Assembly: GCA_965262235.1 (NCBI GenBank)
Contig: OZ253504.1
Coordinates: 1,178,001 to 1,242,000 of the forward strand
Origin: CATQGW01 sp965262235
Lineage (GTDB): Bacteria > Chloroflexota > Dehalococcoidia > Bin125
Direction: 5' to 3'
DNA length: 64,000 nt
Within the stretch, counting starts at the first letter, position 1. Each line of letters opens with the position of its first letter. The notes below the pieces were generated by a model. That model did no database searches. It saw nothing but the letters and a program-made list of their open reading frames with translations, and was not told the origin of the DNA. Both the position numbers and the translations under genes were made by a program. Shown piece by piece: positions 14,027 through 22,326 of this stretch.

Positions 14027-16099
14027 CTAGGCCGGCGGCAGCTGCCCCCAGCGCCGCAGCCATGTGAGAATCCCGTCCGCCACGCCGCGCGCGATCGCCA
14101 GCCGGCCGCTTTCGCTGCGCAACACCGCCGCGTCCACCGCGTGGCTGATGTACAGCAGCTCCAGCAGGGCCGCCGGCATCATCGTCCCCCGCACCACCGA
14201 CGCCGGCCCCGTCTGCCGCTCCGGATCCACCAGATCAATCGGCCCCACGCCCTTCGTGTGCGCCCGCCCCGTCGGATAGCGCGTCGCCGGCGGCGCCGCC
14301 CACGGGTCCGCGCTCAGCCCCATCGCGACCGGGTCGCAGCCCCAGTCCAGCGCCGCCTGATGATCGACCAGGAGGAACGGGGCGAGCACGTAGATCGGAT
14401 CGCAATACCCCTCCACCACCTCCCAGCACGCAGCGTTGAGCAGCTCTACCTGCCACGAGTAGCCCCACTCCGCCAACGCGCTCGACACCGCATCGAGCAT
14501 CCAGCGCGCCAGCTCCTGATTGATCCCGTCGCCGGGCGGGCTGGGGTAGTACCAGGCCTGCAGGCCCTGCTGCCAATCGTTCTTCGCGGCGTTGGAGTGC
14601 AGCGAGATGAACAGGTCGGCATCGGCGAGATGCGCCAGCTCGGGCCGCGCGTGCAGGTCCACACGGCCCGGCTGGTCCGTGAAATTCAGGCCGGCCCAGT
14701 CATCGCCCTGGCGCGTCAACACCACGTGCACGCCCTCCTCCTCCAGCAACGCCGCCACCGCGCGCGCCAACGCCAGGTTCGAGTGCGACTCCACCACACC
14801 GTTGAGCCACGGCCCCGTCTGCAACGATCCATGGCCTGGGTCCAGCACCACCACCGGTTGCCCCGCCGCCTGCGCACCAACGCCAGCCGCAACCAACGCC
14901 GCCTCCCATTGCTCCGCCGTGCCCGACGGGCGCGCGTGCGGCCACAACGCCGCGCGCTGCGGCGTCGGCGGCAGCGTCGCGATCGTGGCCGCCGCGCCGG
15001 CTGTCGCCCGCCAGCCGTTGACCGTGTGTCGCGCTGCCGCGCGCCAGCGCACCTGCTCGCCAAAGCCGCGCGTCGACACGCTCAGGACGATCGAGTCGAA
15101 GCCCCGCGAACCCACCGCCGTGCGACCCGCCAGCCAGCGCCGCTCGCCGATCGACCACAGCCGCGTCCACCACCCGTCGCGCGTCTGCACGATGTGGTCC
15201 CACTCGCCATCCGCGTCCACATCGAGCCACACCCCGACCCGCCGATCGACGTCGAACCCGGCCCAGTCGCCCTTCAACTCGATCTCCAGCGCCCCGCGCA
15301 GCGCCGATACTTCCGCACCGCGCAGCCGGTGTTCCTCGCTGCCGCGCCCTGTGCCGACCTCGGGATGCTCGCCATCGCCCATCGAGCTGACCCCAACCGC
15401 GTACGAACCGAACAGCCACGCTGGGCTCGAGATGCGAATTAGCGCCACACCGTCTTCGGTCGGCGAGACCCGGTCGTACAGCGTCTGCCCGTTCGGGTGC
15501 ACGAGTAGCCGCTGCGCGGCATCCGCGCCCGGCAGCAACACGTCGCCCAGCGTCCCGCCGATGCTGCCCAACACCGTGTAGATCGTGTACGTGTTGCCGG
15601 CGCTCATGCCCACGGCGAAGTAGTCGCTGTCGCCCTGCCAGTCGATCGCGCCCCGGCCGACCGCGGCGTCGTTCCTGTCGAAGGCCAGTGCGACCGGCTC
15701 CAGCGCGTTCCCGCCCGGATCTTCCGCCAGCCGCGAGTACAACGTGAACCGCTGACCCTGGAGCCGCGTCCTAGCCGACACCCGCACCCGCCAGACGCCG
15801 CTCTCGGGCGCCGTCCAGTTCAGCCAGCGCACGCCTCGCGACGACGGACGAGCCACGACGGCCCCGCTGCGCGGATCGACGATCGCGAGTTCGATCGGAT
15901 CGAACAGCCCAACCACGCTCAGCAACCACGTCTGACCCGCGGACGCCGCGAGCGGAAACTCGGCCAGCCCCGTCGCGCTGCTCAGCACTCCCGCGCGAGC
16001 ATGCACGACCAGATCGGCGGCCCGCGCCGGTCGCGTCCCCAATGAGATCACCGCCACGGCGATCAGAGCCAACGTGACAGTGATGATCAGTGTGCGCAC
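14027..16099 (-). CDS. Secreted N-acetylmuramoyl-L-alanine amidase (Amidase_3) with long N-terminal region
   Basis: 690-residue exported peptidoglycan amidase that would cleave the bond between MurNAc and L-Ala. The GTG start was chosen because the signal peptide follows at once (VRTLIITV... with cleavage after ARA near 27). The first ~400 residues contain two beta-sandwich-like segments of unclear role. The amidase domain occupies about the last 260 residues: VVLDPGHG (first Zn ligand), GVVESHSNLALA (Glu ligand), FISLHSNAAKNDWQQG (second His) and the catalytic Glu in ALLELLYISH. An open frame to 16255 exists but lacks a signal-compatible start. Confidence 0.85.
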   Translation of the reverse strand: MRTLIITVTLALIAVAVISLGTRPARAADLVVHARAGVLSSATGLAEFPLAASAGQTWLLSVVGLFDPIELAIVDPRSGAVVARPSSRGVRWLNWTAPESGVWRVRVSARTRLQGQRFTLYSRLAEDPGGNALEPVALAFDRNDAAVGRGAIDWQGDSDYFAVGMSAGNTYTIYTVLGSIGGTLGDVLLPGADAAQRLLVHPNGQTLYDRVSPTEDGVALIRISSPAWLFGSYAVGVSSMGDGEHPEVGTGRGSEEHRLRGAEVSALRGALEIELKGDWAGFDVDRRVGVWLDVDADGEWDHIVQTRDGWWTRLWSIGERRWLAGRTAVGSRGFDSIVLSVSTRGFGEQVRWRAAARHTVNGWRATAGAAATIATLPPTPQRAALWPHARPSGTAEQWEAALVAAGVGAQAAGQPVVVLDPGHGSLQTGPWLNGVVESHSNLALARAVAALLEEEGVHVVLTRQGDDWAGLNFTDQPGRVDLHARPELAHLADADLFISLHSNAAKNDWQQGLQAWYYPSPPGDGINQELARWMLDAVSSALAEWGYSWQVELLNAACWEVVEGYCDPIYVLAPFLLVDHQAALDWGCDPVAMGLSADPWAAPPATRYPTGRAHTKGVGPIDLVDPERQTGPASVVRGTMMPAALLELLYISHAVDAAVLRSESGRLAIARGVADGILTWLRRWGQLPPA

Positions 16100-16279
16100 G
16101 AGGCCTGAGCATATCGCCACACACGCTGGCCGCCTCCCCGCTTCTGGCACGCAACGAGGGCATGGAGTATCTTCCCAGACAGGCGCTGGGCGTCTCGCCT
16201 TTAGTGGTGCGTCGTCCTGCCGCGTGTCCAAACCATCACAATCCCCGCGAAGCACAAATCACGCGGGCAGGAGGAACGC

Positions 16280-17410
16280 ATGGATCTCGGCCTGACCGAA
16301 GAACAGGAACTGCTGAAGAACTTCGCTCGTGACTTCCTCACCAACGAGTGCACCGAACAACTCGTGCGCGAGATGGAAGAGGACGATCGCGGCTACACCG
16401 ACGACCTCTGGCGCGGCATGGCCGAACAGGGCTGGATGGGCCTCATCACCCCCGAGGAACTCGGCGGCGCCGGCCTCAACTTCCTCGATTTCTGCGTGCT
16501 GCTCGAAGAATTCGGCCGCGCGCTCGTCCCCGGTCCCTACATCGGCACCGTGCTGACCTCCGGCTTCGTCCAGGCCATCGGCAGCGACGCGCAGAAGCAG
16601 GAAATCTGCTCCAAGGTCGCCGCCGGCGACCTCGTCATGACCTTTGCCCTGACCGAGCCGAGCGCCCGCTTCGACTCCACCGGCATCGCCACGACCGTCG
16701 AGGCCGATGGCGATGGCTACGTGCTCAACGGCACCAAGCTCTTCATTCCCGACGCACACGTCGCCGACACCATCCTCGTCGCCGCGCGCGCGCCCGGCTC
16801 CGAGGGCGATGAAGGCATCAGCCTCTTCCTCGTGCCCGGCAACGCCGAGGGTCTCACCAGCACCGTGCTCAAGACCATCGCCGCCGACAAGCAGTGCGAG
16901 GTCAAGCTCGAGGGCGTCAAGGTCGGCGCCGACGCGCTGCTCGGCCCAGCGGGCGACGCCTGGCCGATCATCGAGGTCGCGAAGCAGTACTTCACCGTCG
17001 CCTACTGCGCCTACCTCGTCGGTCTCGCCCAGCGCGACTTCGAGATCAGCGTCGACTACGCCAAGGAGCGCATCCAGTTCGGTCGCCCGATCGGCTCCTT
17101 CCAGGCGATCCAGCACAAGGCCGCCGACATGGTCACCGATGTCGATGGCTCGCGCTTCATCATGTACCGCGCCGCCTGGGCCGTCACCGAGGAAGAGCCC
17201 GACGCGGCCCTCCAGGTCTCGATGGCCAAGGCCTGGTGCTCCGACGCCACCCGCCGAGTCGTCGCCCACGGGCAGCAGATTCACGGCGGCATCGGCTTCA
17301 CCAAGGAGTACATCATCCAGCTCTACTTCCGCCGTCAGAAGATGGCCGAGCTGATGTGGGGCGACGCCGACCACCACCGCGAGAAGGTCGCGGAGCTGCT
17401 CAACATCTAG
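16280..17410 (+). CDS. Acyl-CoA dehydrogenase
   Basis: 376-residue FAD-dependent acyl-CoA dehydrogenase that would introduce a 2,3-double bond in an acyl-CoA. The domain order is complete: N-terminal helices (LTEEQELLKNFARDFL), the beta domain with FALTEPSARFDSTG and LNGTKLFIPDA, then the C-terminal helical domain (RIQFGRPIGSFQAIQHKAAD and HGQQIHGGIGFTKEY). GGAGG lies 5 nt before the ATG. It is a single gene, divergent from the amidase gene and followed by a hairpin terminator. Confidence 0.92.
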   Translation: MDLGLTEEQELLKNFARDFLTNECTEQLVREMEEDDRGYTDDLWRGMAEQGWMGLITPEELGGAGLNFLDFCVLLEEFGRALVPGPYIGTVLTSGFVQAIGSDAQKQEICSKVAAGDLVMTFALTEPSARFDSTGIATTVEADGDGYVLNGTKLFIPDAHVADTILVAARAPGSEGDEGISLFLVPGNAEGLTSTVLKTIAADKQCEVKLEGVKVGADALLGPAGDAWPIIEVAKQYFTVAYCAYLVGLAQRDFEISVDYAKERIQFGRPIGSFQAIQHKAADMVTDVDGSRFIMYRAAWAVTEEEPDAALQVSMAKAWCSDATRRVVAHGQQIHGGIGFTKEYIIQLYFRRQKMAELMWGDADHHREKVAELLNI

Positions 17411-17435
17411 TCCACGGCCAGCGCGAATCACACGA

Positions 17436-17457
17436 GGGCGCGCCCAACGGCGCGCCC
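17436..17457 (+). terminator. Hairpin terminator after acyl-CoA dehydrogenase
   Basis: Perfect 9-bp stem GGGCGCGCC / GGCGCGCCC with loop CAAC, 25 nt after the stop codon. Only a short TTG follows, so efficiency without Rho is uncertain. Confidence 0.6.
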
Positions 17458-17504
17458 TTGTCGTGCCTCTCGCTCGCGAGGCCGCCCACGAGGAGCCCCT
17501 CAAG

Positions 17505-17721
17505 CAGGGTGCTGAAAAACTCGGTGCTCTGGCGCTGTCTGCTCTCCCCCCGCCGGGCGGGGGGAGATGCCGAAGGCAGAGGGGGGCCCGCGTCCCAGGC
17601 TCAGCAATGTGGCGGTCTCTGGTCAGACGGGGCCGGGGCCCCCCTCTGTCACCCCGTGACATCTCCCCCCGCTGCGCGGGGGGAGAGAAAGGCCGGACAC
17701 GATGACTTTTTCAGCACCCTG
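17505..17721. mobile_element. Nested palindromic MITE-like element with 15-bp terminal inverted repeats
   Basis: Outer arms CAGGGTGCTGAAAAA at 17505-17519 and its exact complement at 17707-17721. Inside, two related hairpin modules face each other: CTCCCCCCGCCGGGCGGGGGG on the left and the CTCCCCCCGC/GCGGGGGGAG pair on the right, each next to an AGAGGGGGG or CCCCCCTCT tract. No open frame encodes a transposase, so it would move only in trans. A target-site duplication is not obvious. Confidence 0.7.
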
Positions 17722-17760
17722 GTGCGGAAACGCCGCGGCGCAGCGCTTGTCAGCTCGGCC

Positions 17761-17940
17761 TCAGTCTTCCTCGAGCCGGTCGTGCCGTGCGTGGAACCAG
17801 CGACCGATCAACAACCCCGCCAGCGACAGCCCAACCGCCGCCACCGCCACCACAATCCACACCCAGAGCGGTGCGGCGTAGCGGCTGCCCGCGTCGGATT
17901 GCAGCACCAGCCACGCCAACCGTGCGACGATCGCATCCAT
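17761..17940 (-). CDS. Small single-span membrane protein (59 aa)
   Basis: 59-residue protein reading MDAIVARLAW..., with one hydrophobic span (WVWIVVAVAAVGLSLAGLLI, about 27-46) followed by a charged tail (RWFHARHDRLEED). GAGG lies 7 nt before the ATG. It is divergent from the next membrane-protein gene, with only 16 nt between start codons. Coding support comes from the sensible TM-plus-charged-tail layout and the ribosome site; function unknown. Confidence 0.55.
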   Translation of the reverse strand: MDAIVARLAWLVLQSDAGSRYAAPLWVWIVVAVAAVGLSLAGLLIGRWFHARHDRLEED

Positions 17941-17944
17941 CGGA

Positions 17945-17950
17945 TAGCCT
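17945..17950 (+). promoter_or_regulatory. Possible leaderless -10 element (TAGCCT) before the 199-aa membrane protein
   Basis: TAGCCT ends exactly 6 nt before the ATG at 17957, and no Shine-Dalgarno is present. The same TAnnnT-N6-start layout recurs at four or five other genes. Confidence 0.3.
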
Positions 17951-17956
17951 CAGCTC

Positions 17957-18556
17957 ATGGCTCGCAGACGTCGCCGCCGCACTCCTGAGCCTGCCGAGGC
18001 TACGCCGGGCCAGCCGCGTACGTCGATCGCGCGAGTCGATTATCCCGACCAAGATACGTTGCGCCTGCGCACCTTCTGGTCGCCGGCGCCCACCTGGGTC
18101 TACGGCGCCGTCCCCGGCGTCATTTGCGCGCTCCTCGCGGTCGTGCTGATCGGCGGCGACACCAGCGTCGTCCGCCTGCTCCTGCTCGGCGGCGCCGTCG
18201 GCTACTTCGGCGGCGGCATCGTCTGGGCGATCCTCGGCGCGATGGGCGGCGACGTCCTGCACATCGAGTTCGACCTCAAGGACGACCGCGCCCGCGTCCA
18301 CCAGTCGATGCTCTGGGTCTACGAGCGCGACTGGGATTTCGAGCTCGACACCGTCGAGGCGCTCAACATCTCCGTCCGACGCTCGCGGCCGATCTTGCTG
18401 AACTTCACCAGCACGTTCACGAACGTGCTCGAGCTCGAAGGCGGCACGCGCCTCAAGATCGGCCGCTTCCCGACCGACCGTGAGGCCCTCACCGTCGCCG
18501 TCGAGGTGAGCGACTTCCTCGGCTGCGACCTCGATCGCACCGAGCTGGACAAGTGA
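17957..18556 (+). CDS. Two-span membrane protein of unknown function
   Basis: 199-residue protein. Residues 1-25 are Arg/Pro-rich. Two adjacent hydrophobic spans lie at about 48-68 (VYGAVPGVICALLAVVLIGG) and 72-95. A cytoplasmic beta-rich domain of about 100 residues follows and resembles a PH-like fold (LHIEFDLKDDRARVHQ, FELDTVEALNISVRR). No recognised family. It overlaps the YqeK-like gene by 4 nt (GTGA), so it heads a three-gene operon with yqeK and ruvB. Confidence 0.75.
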   Translation: MARRRRRRTPEPAEATPGQPRTSIARVDYPDQDTLRLRTFWSPAPTWVYGAVPGVICALLAVVLIGGDTSVVRLLLLGGAVGYFGGGIVWAILGAMGGDVLHIEFDLKDDRARVHQSMLWVYERDWDFELDTVEALNISVRRSRPILLNFTSTFTNVLELEGGTRLKIGRFPTDREALTVAVEVSDFLGCDLDRTELDK

Positions 18557-19161
18557 ACAGCCTGGCCGCGGCCCGCGCCCGTTTCGAGGCCGAGCTGGCC
18601 GATCGGCCGGCCTGGCTCCAGCAGCACACCCAGCGCGTGATCGATGGCGCCGCCCAGCTGGCCCGCATCCACGAGCTCGACCCCGAGCGCTGCGCCACCG
18701 CCGCAGCGGGCCACGACATCTTCCGCCACCTCAAGGGCGAGGAGCTGCTGCAACGCTCGCGGGCGGCGCAGATCACCATCAACGACCCCGAGCTCGACGC
18801 GCCGATCATCCTCCACGGCCCCCTCGCCGCCGTCTACGCCGAGCGCGAGCTCGCCATCGACGATCCCGAACTGCTCGACAACATCCGCCACCACACGACC
18901 GCCCACCCCGACATGTCCGCCGAGGGCCTGGCGATGTTTCTGGCCGACAAGATTGACCCGCACAAGATCGCTCGTGATCCCGGCCTGGCTGCTGTGGCGG
19001 CCGCCGCCCGCCACGACCTCGTCGCGGCCGCGGCGCTCTTTCTCGAGCGCCGACTGGCCCAGCAGCTCGCCGGCGGCGCGCTGCTCCACCCGCTCGCCGT
19101 CGCCGCACGCAACGCCTTCCTGATCCGCCGCGACGAGCGTCTTGAGCGCCCTGTCGCGTGA
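18553..19161 (+). CDS. YqeK-like HD-domain hydrolase (symmetrical dinucleoside tetraphosphatase type)
   Basis: 202-residue HD-domain protein. Metal ligands of the YqeK type are visible: His25 (QQHTQRV), His54-Asp55 (AGHDIFR), the ILHGPLAA His, the IRHHTTAHPDMS His pair and Asp in FLADKIDPHK. YqeK proteins cleave Ap4A to ADP. The GTG start lies in a 4-nt overlap with the membrane-protein gene, and its stop overlaps the ruvB start (GTGA). The C-terminal 50 residues (AAALFLERRLAQQLAGG onward) are also typical. Confidence 0.75.
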   Translation: MNSLAAARARFEAELADRPAWLQQHTQRVIDGAAQLARIHELDPERCATAAAGHDIFRHLKGEELLQRSRAAQITINDPELDAPIILHGPLAAVYAERELAIDDPELLDNIRHHTTAHPDMSAEGLAMFLADKIDPHKIARDPGLAAVAAAARHDLVAAAALFLERRLAQQLAGGALLHPLAVAARNAFLIRRDERLERPVA

Positions 19162-20261
19162 CCGACGATCTCTCACCCGACAGCGCCGAAGGCGAAGCCA
19201 GCGGCCGAATCCTCGGCACGCGCTACCAGCCGCCCAGCGATGCCGCCGAGACATCCCTACGGCCGACCCAGCTCGTTGACTTCGTCGGGCAGGAAGCGGC
19301 CCAGGACGCGCTCAAGATCGCCATCGCCGCCGCCCAGGCGCGCAACGAGCAGCTCGACCACGTCCTGCTCTACGGCCCGCCCGGCCTCGGCAAAACCACC
19401 CTCGCCCGGATCATCGCCGCCGAGATGAACGTCAGCCTGCGCCTCACCTCCGGCCCGGCGATCCATCGCATGGGCGACCTCGCCAGCGTCCTCACCACGC
19501 TGGAAGAGAACGACGTGCTCTTCGTCGACGAGATCCACCGCCTGCCGCGCGGCGTCGAAGAGGTGCTCTACTCCGCCATGGAGGACTTCGCGCTCGACGT
19601 GATGATCGGCAGCGGCCCCTCGGCCCGCAGCGTGCGCCTGCCGCTGAGCCGCTTCACCCTGGTCGGCGCAACCACGCGCCTGGCGCTGCTCTCCCCGCCG
19701 CTGCGCGATCGCTTCGGGATGATCCAGCGGCTCGACTTCTACAGCGCCCGCGAACTCGAACGGGTCCTGGAGCGCAGCGCCCGCGCGCTCGACGTGCCGC
19801 TCGAGCCAGCCGGCCGCGAGACGTTAGCGCGCCGTGCACGCGGCACCCCGCGTGTAGCCAACCGCCTGCTCAGACGCGTGCGCGACTACGCCCAGGTGCG
19901 CGCCGACGGCGTGATCACCGAGGTGATCGCCGATGAGGCGCTCGCGCTGCTGCGCATCGACCAGCTCGGCCTCGACGAGCGCGACCACGACCTGCTCAGA
20001 ACGCTGATCGAATACTTCGACGGCGGCCCGGTCGGCCTCGACACGCTCTCAGTCGCGATCGCCGAGGAGCCCGACACCGTGATGGATGTCTACGAGCCGT
20101 TTCTGATCCAGCTCGGCTTCATCATGCGCACGCCGCGCGGCCGCGTCGCGCGCCCGCTCGCCTGGGAGCACCTTGGGCTCACCCCGCCGCGCCCCGCGAC
20201 GACGGCGGCCGAGACACATCCCAGCCTGTTCGATCCGCCTGGGGCCAACGAAACCGAGTGA
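19158..20261 (+). CDS. ruvB: Holliday junction branch-migration ATPase RuvB
   Basis: 367-residue RuvB, the AAA+ motor that drives branch migration with RuvA. It shows RPTQLVDFVGQE, Walker A GPPGLGKT at 73-80, Walker B FVDEIHRL, sensor I TLVGATTRLALL, the arginine-finger region SPPLRDRFG, and the C-terminal winged helix (GPVGLDTLSVAIAEEPDTV). GTG start, overlapping yqeK by 4 nt. The C-terminal 35 residues are Pro/Thr-rich and longer than in many RuvB proteins. ruvA and ruvC are not adjacent. Confidence 0.97.
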   Translation: MTDDLSPDSAEGEASGRILGTRYQPPSDAAETSLRPTQLVDFVGQEAAQDALKIAIAAAQARNEQLDHVLLYGPPGLGKTTLARIIAAEMNVSLRLTSGPAIHRMGDLASVLTTLEENDVLFVDEIHRLPRGVEEVLYSAMEDFALDVMIGSGPSARSVRLPLSRFTLVGATTRLALLSPPLRDRFGMIQRLDFYSARELERVLERSARALDVPLEPAGRETLARRARGTPRVANRLLRRVRDYAQVRADGVITEVIADEALALLRIDQLGLDERDHDLLRTLIEYFDGGPVGLDTLSVAIAEEPDTVMDVYEPFLIQLGFIMRTPRGRVARPLAWEHLGLTPPRPATTAAETHPSLFDPPGANETE

Positions 20262-20268
20262 TCCCGAT

Positions 20269-20328
20269 AGCTGGCTGGACGGCCGGCCGAGTGGCTGGCC
20301 AGGTGGCTGGCTCGATAGCCGGCTAGTC
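20269..20328. repeat. Short imperfect 12-bp repeats between ruvB and the ABC exporter
   Basis: Five imperfect GCTGGCTGGACG-like 12-mers fill the gap between two convergent genes and run into the ABC stop codon. They may act as a bidirectional terminator or be simple slippage. Confidence 0.4.
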
Positions 20329-22326
20329 GCCCGCGCCGGCCGCCGCCGACTGCGCCACGTGCGTACCCGCGCCATTGCCCGCACCGTTGGACAGCCGCAC
20401 GCGCATGTTGTCCAGCACTGCCAGCGCCGATGCTTCGTCGAAGTCCGACGTGTCTTCCTGCTCGGCGTACATCATCCGGAACAGCTCGGCGTAGTGCCCG
20501 TCGCGCTCCAGCAGCTCGTCGTGCGAGCCCTGCTCGATGATCCGCCCGTACTCCAGCACGATGATCCGGTCGACGGAGCGAATCGTGCTCAGCCGGTGGG
20601 CGATCACGAACGCGGTGCGCCCGCGTAGCAGCTTCGAAATCGCTGCCTGAATCAGCGCCTCGGTGTGTGAGTCGACGTTCGCCGTCGCCTCGTCGAGCAC
20701 CAGAATCCGTGGGTCGGAGAGCACGGCGCGCGCAAACGCGATCAGCTGGCGCTGACCGATCGAGATGTTCTGCGCCCGCTCCGCCAGCCGCGTGTCGTAG
20801 CCCTGCGGCAGCAGCATGATCCAGTCGTGCGCGCCGACCACTTTGGCGGCAGCCTCGACCTCGTCGCGGGTCGCGTCCAGGTCGCCGTACGTGATGTTCT
20901 CAGCCACCGTGCCGCTGAACAGGAACGGATCCTGCAGCACCACGCCAACACGCTTGACCAGCGACGCGCGCGTCGTGGTGCGGACGTCGTGCCCGTCGAT
21001 CAGCACCGCTCCCTCGGTCACCTCGTAGTTACGTGTCAGCAACGAGGTGATCGTCGTCTTGCCAGCGCCCGTCTCGCCGACCAGCGCGATCGTCTCGCCT
21101 GGCTGCACGTCAAGGCTGAAGTCGAACAGCACCCGCACGCCTTCGACGTACTCCAGCGAGACGTTGTCGAACTGCACGCGCCCGGCGACGTCCGGCAGGT
21201 CGTAGGCGTCGTCGCTGTCCTCGATCGCGGGCCGCGTGTCGAGCACTTCAAAGACGCGCTCCGCGCCGGCCATCGCGCGCTGGAACATCGTGTACTGCAG
21301 CACCAGGTCGCGGACCGGGTCGAAGAAGCGCTGGATGCCGATCGCGAACGCGATGATCGCAGCGATGCCGAGCTCCGGCGCAATCCCACCGGCGTTGAGG
21401 CGAATCGCCGCCACCACGATGATCAGCGCCGTCGCAGCGGCGATCAGAATCTCGACCAGCGGCATGATCGCCGCCGAGAGCAGCCCCGCGCGCCGTGTGG
21501 CGCGCAGGTTCCAGTCATTGACCCGGTCGAAGCGGCGCGCGTTCTCGCTCTCGCGGTTCAGGCTCTGCACCACCCGCACACCGTTCAGGTCCTCGTTCAG
21601 CGTGCTGTTGACCGCCGCGATCGCCACCCGCGTCTCGAGGAACGCCTTGCGCGCCCGCTTGCTCCAGAACACCATCGCGACGACCAGAATCGGCAGCACC
21701 GACATCGCGACCAGCGCCAGCTGCCAGTCGATCACCATCATCACCGCGACGATGATCGCCAACCCGAAGATGTCGCCGATCACCGTCAGCACGCCCGACG
21801 TCAGCATCTCCTGCAACACCTGTACGTCCGACGTCACGCGCGACATGATCGCGCCCACTTCACCACGGTCGTAGAACTTATGATCCAGGCGCATCAGGTG
21901 GTCGAAGACATCCTGGCGCATCCTTCTGAGGATCGGATGGCCCACATTGGCCATCAGCCACTGACGCAGGAACTCGGTCAACCACGAGAGCAGCACGATC
22001 GCCAGGAACGCGCCCGCGATCAGGTTCAGCCGGCCGAGGTTGCCGGTCTCGAATACGTCGGACAGCGCCTTGTAGACGACCCAGACCTGCACGTTGAACG
22101 CGACCGCAAACAGGGCATTGGCGACGATCGCCGCGATCAGCCGCTTGCGATGCGGTCGCAGGTAGCGACCGAAGCGCCGCACCAGCTGCGGGTTGTAGAG
22201 CGTCCCATACTCCTGGTCCCAGCCATCGGCCGAGGAAGACCAGGAGCTGCTGCGCGGCCCGTGGCCGCCGCCGCCCAGATTGCTGCTCCAGCCGCCCGCC
22301 ATGCCGCCGCCGCCCATCATGCCCAT
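20323..22326 (-). CDS. ABC exporter half-transporter (TMD-NBD), catalytic Walker B subunit
   Basis: 667-residue half-transporter. An unusual Gly/Met/Ser-rich N-terminus (MGMMGGGGMAGG) precedes six membrane helices (about 55-340). The NBD has Walker A GETGAGKTT, Q-loop VLQDPFLF, signature NISIGQRQ (degenerate versus LSGGQ) and Walker B ILVLDEATANVD with the catalytic Glu intact. The H-loop is FVIAHRLS. The C-terminal 45 residues form an Ala/Gly-rich tail. The start overlaps the stop of the partner gene (TGATG). Together they form a heterodimeric exporter of lipids or drugs; substrate unknown. Confidence 0.92.
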   Translation of the reverse strand: MGMMGGGGMAGGWSSNLGGGGHGPRSSSWSSSADGWDQEYGTLYNPQLVRRFGRYLRPHRKRLIAAIVANALFAVAFNVQVWVVYKALSDVFETGNLGRLNLIAGAFLAIVLLSWLTEFLRQWLMANVGHPILRRMRQDVFDHLMRLDHKFYDRGEVGAIMSRVTSDVQVLQEMLTSGVLTVIGDIFGLAIIVAVMMVIDWQLALVAMSVLPILVVAMVFWSKRARKAFLETRVAIAAVNSTLNEDLNGVRVVQSLNRESENARRFDRVNDWNLRATRRAGLLSAAIMPLVEILIAAATALIIVVAAIRLNAGGIAPELGIAAIIAFAIGIQRFFDPVRDLVLQYTMFQRAMAGAERVFEVLDTRPAIEDSDDAYDLPDVAGRVQFDNVSLEYVEGVRVLFDFSLDVQPGETIALVGETGAGKTTITSLLTRNYEVTEGAVLIDGHDVRTTTRASLVKRVGVVLQDPFLFSGTVAENITYGDLDATRDEVEAAAKVVGAHDWIMLLPQGYDTRLAERAQNISIGQRQLIAFARAVLSDPRILVLDEATANVDSHTEALIQAAISKLLRGRTAFVIAHRLSTIRSVDRIIVLEYGRIIEQGSHDELLERDGHYAELFRMMYAEQEDTSDFDEASALAVLDNMRVRLSNGAGNGAGTHVAQSAAAGAGD

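Noticed and set aside
17505..17721. Palindromic GC-rich element as a CRISPR or riboswitch candidate
   Set aside because: Only one inverted pair of modules exists, with no regularly spaced direct repeats and no conserved aptamer sequence; the terminal inverted repeats fit a MITE-like element.
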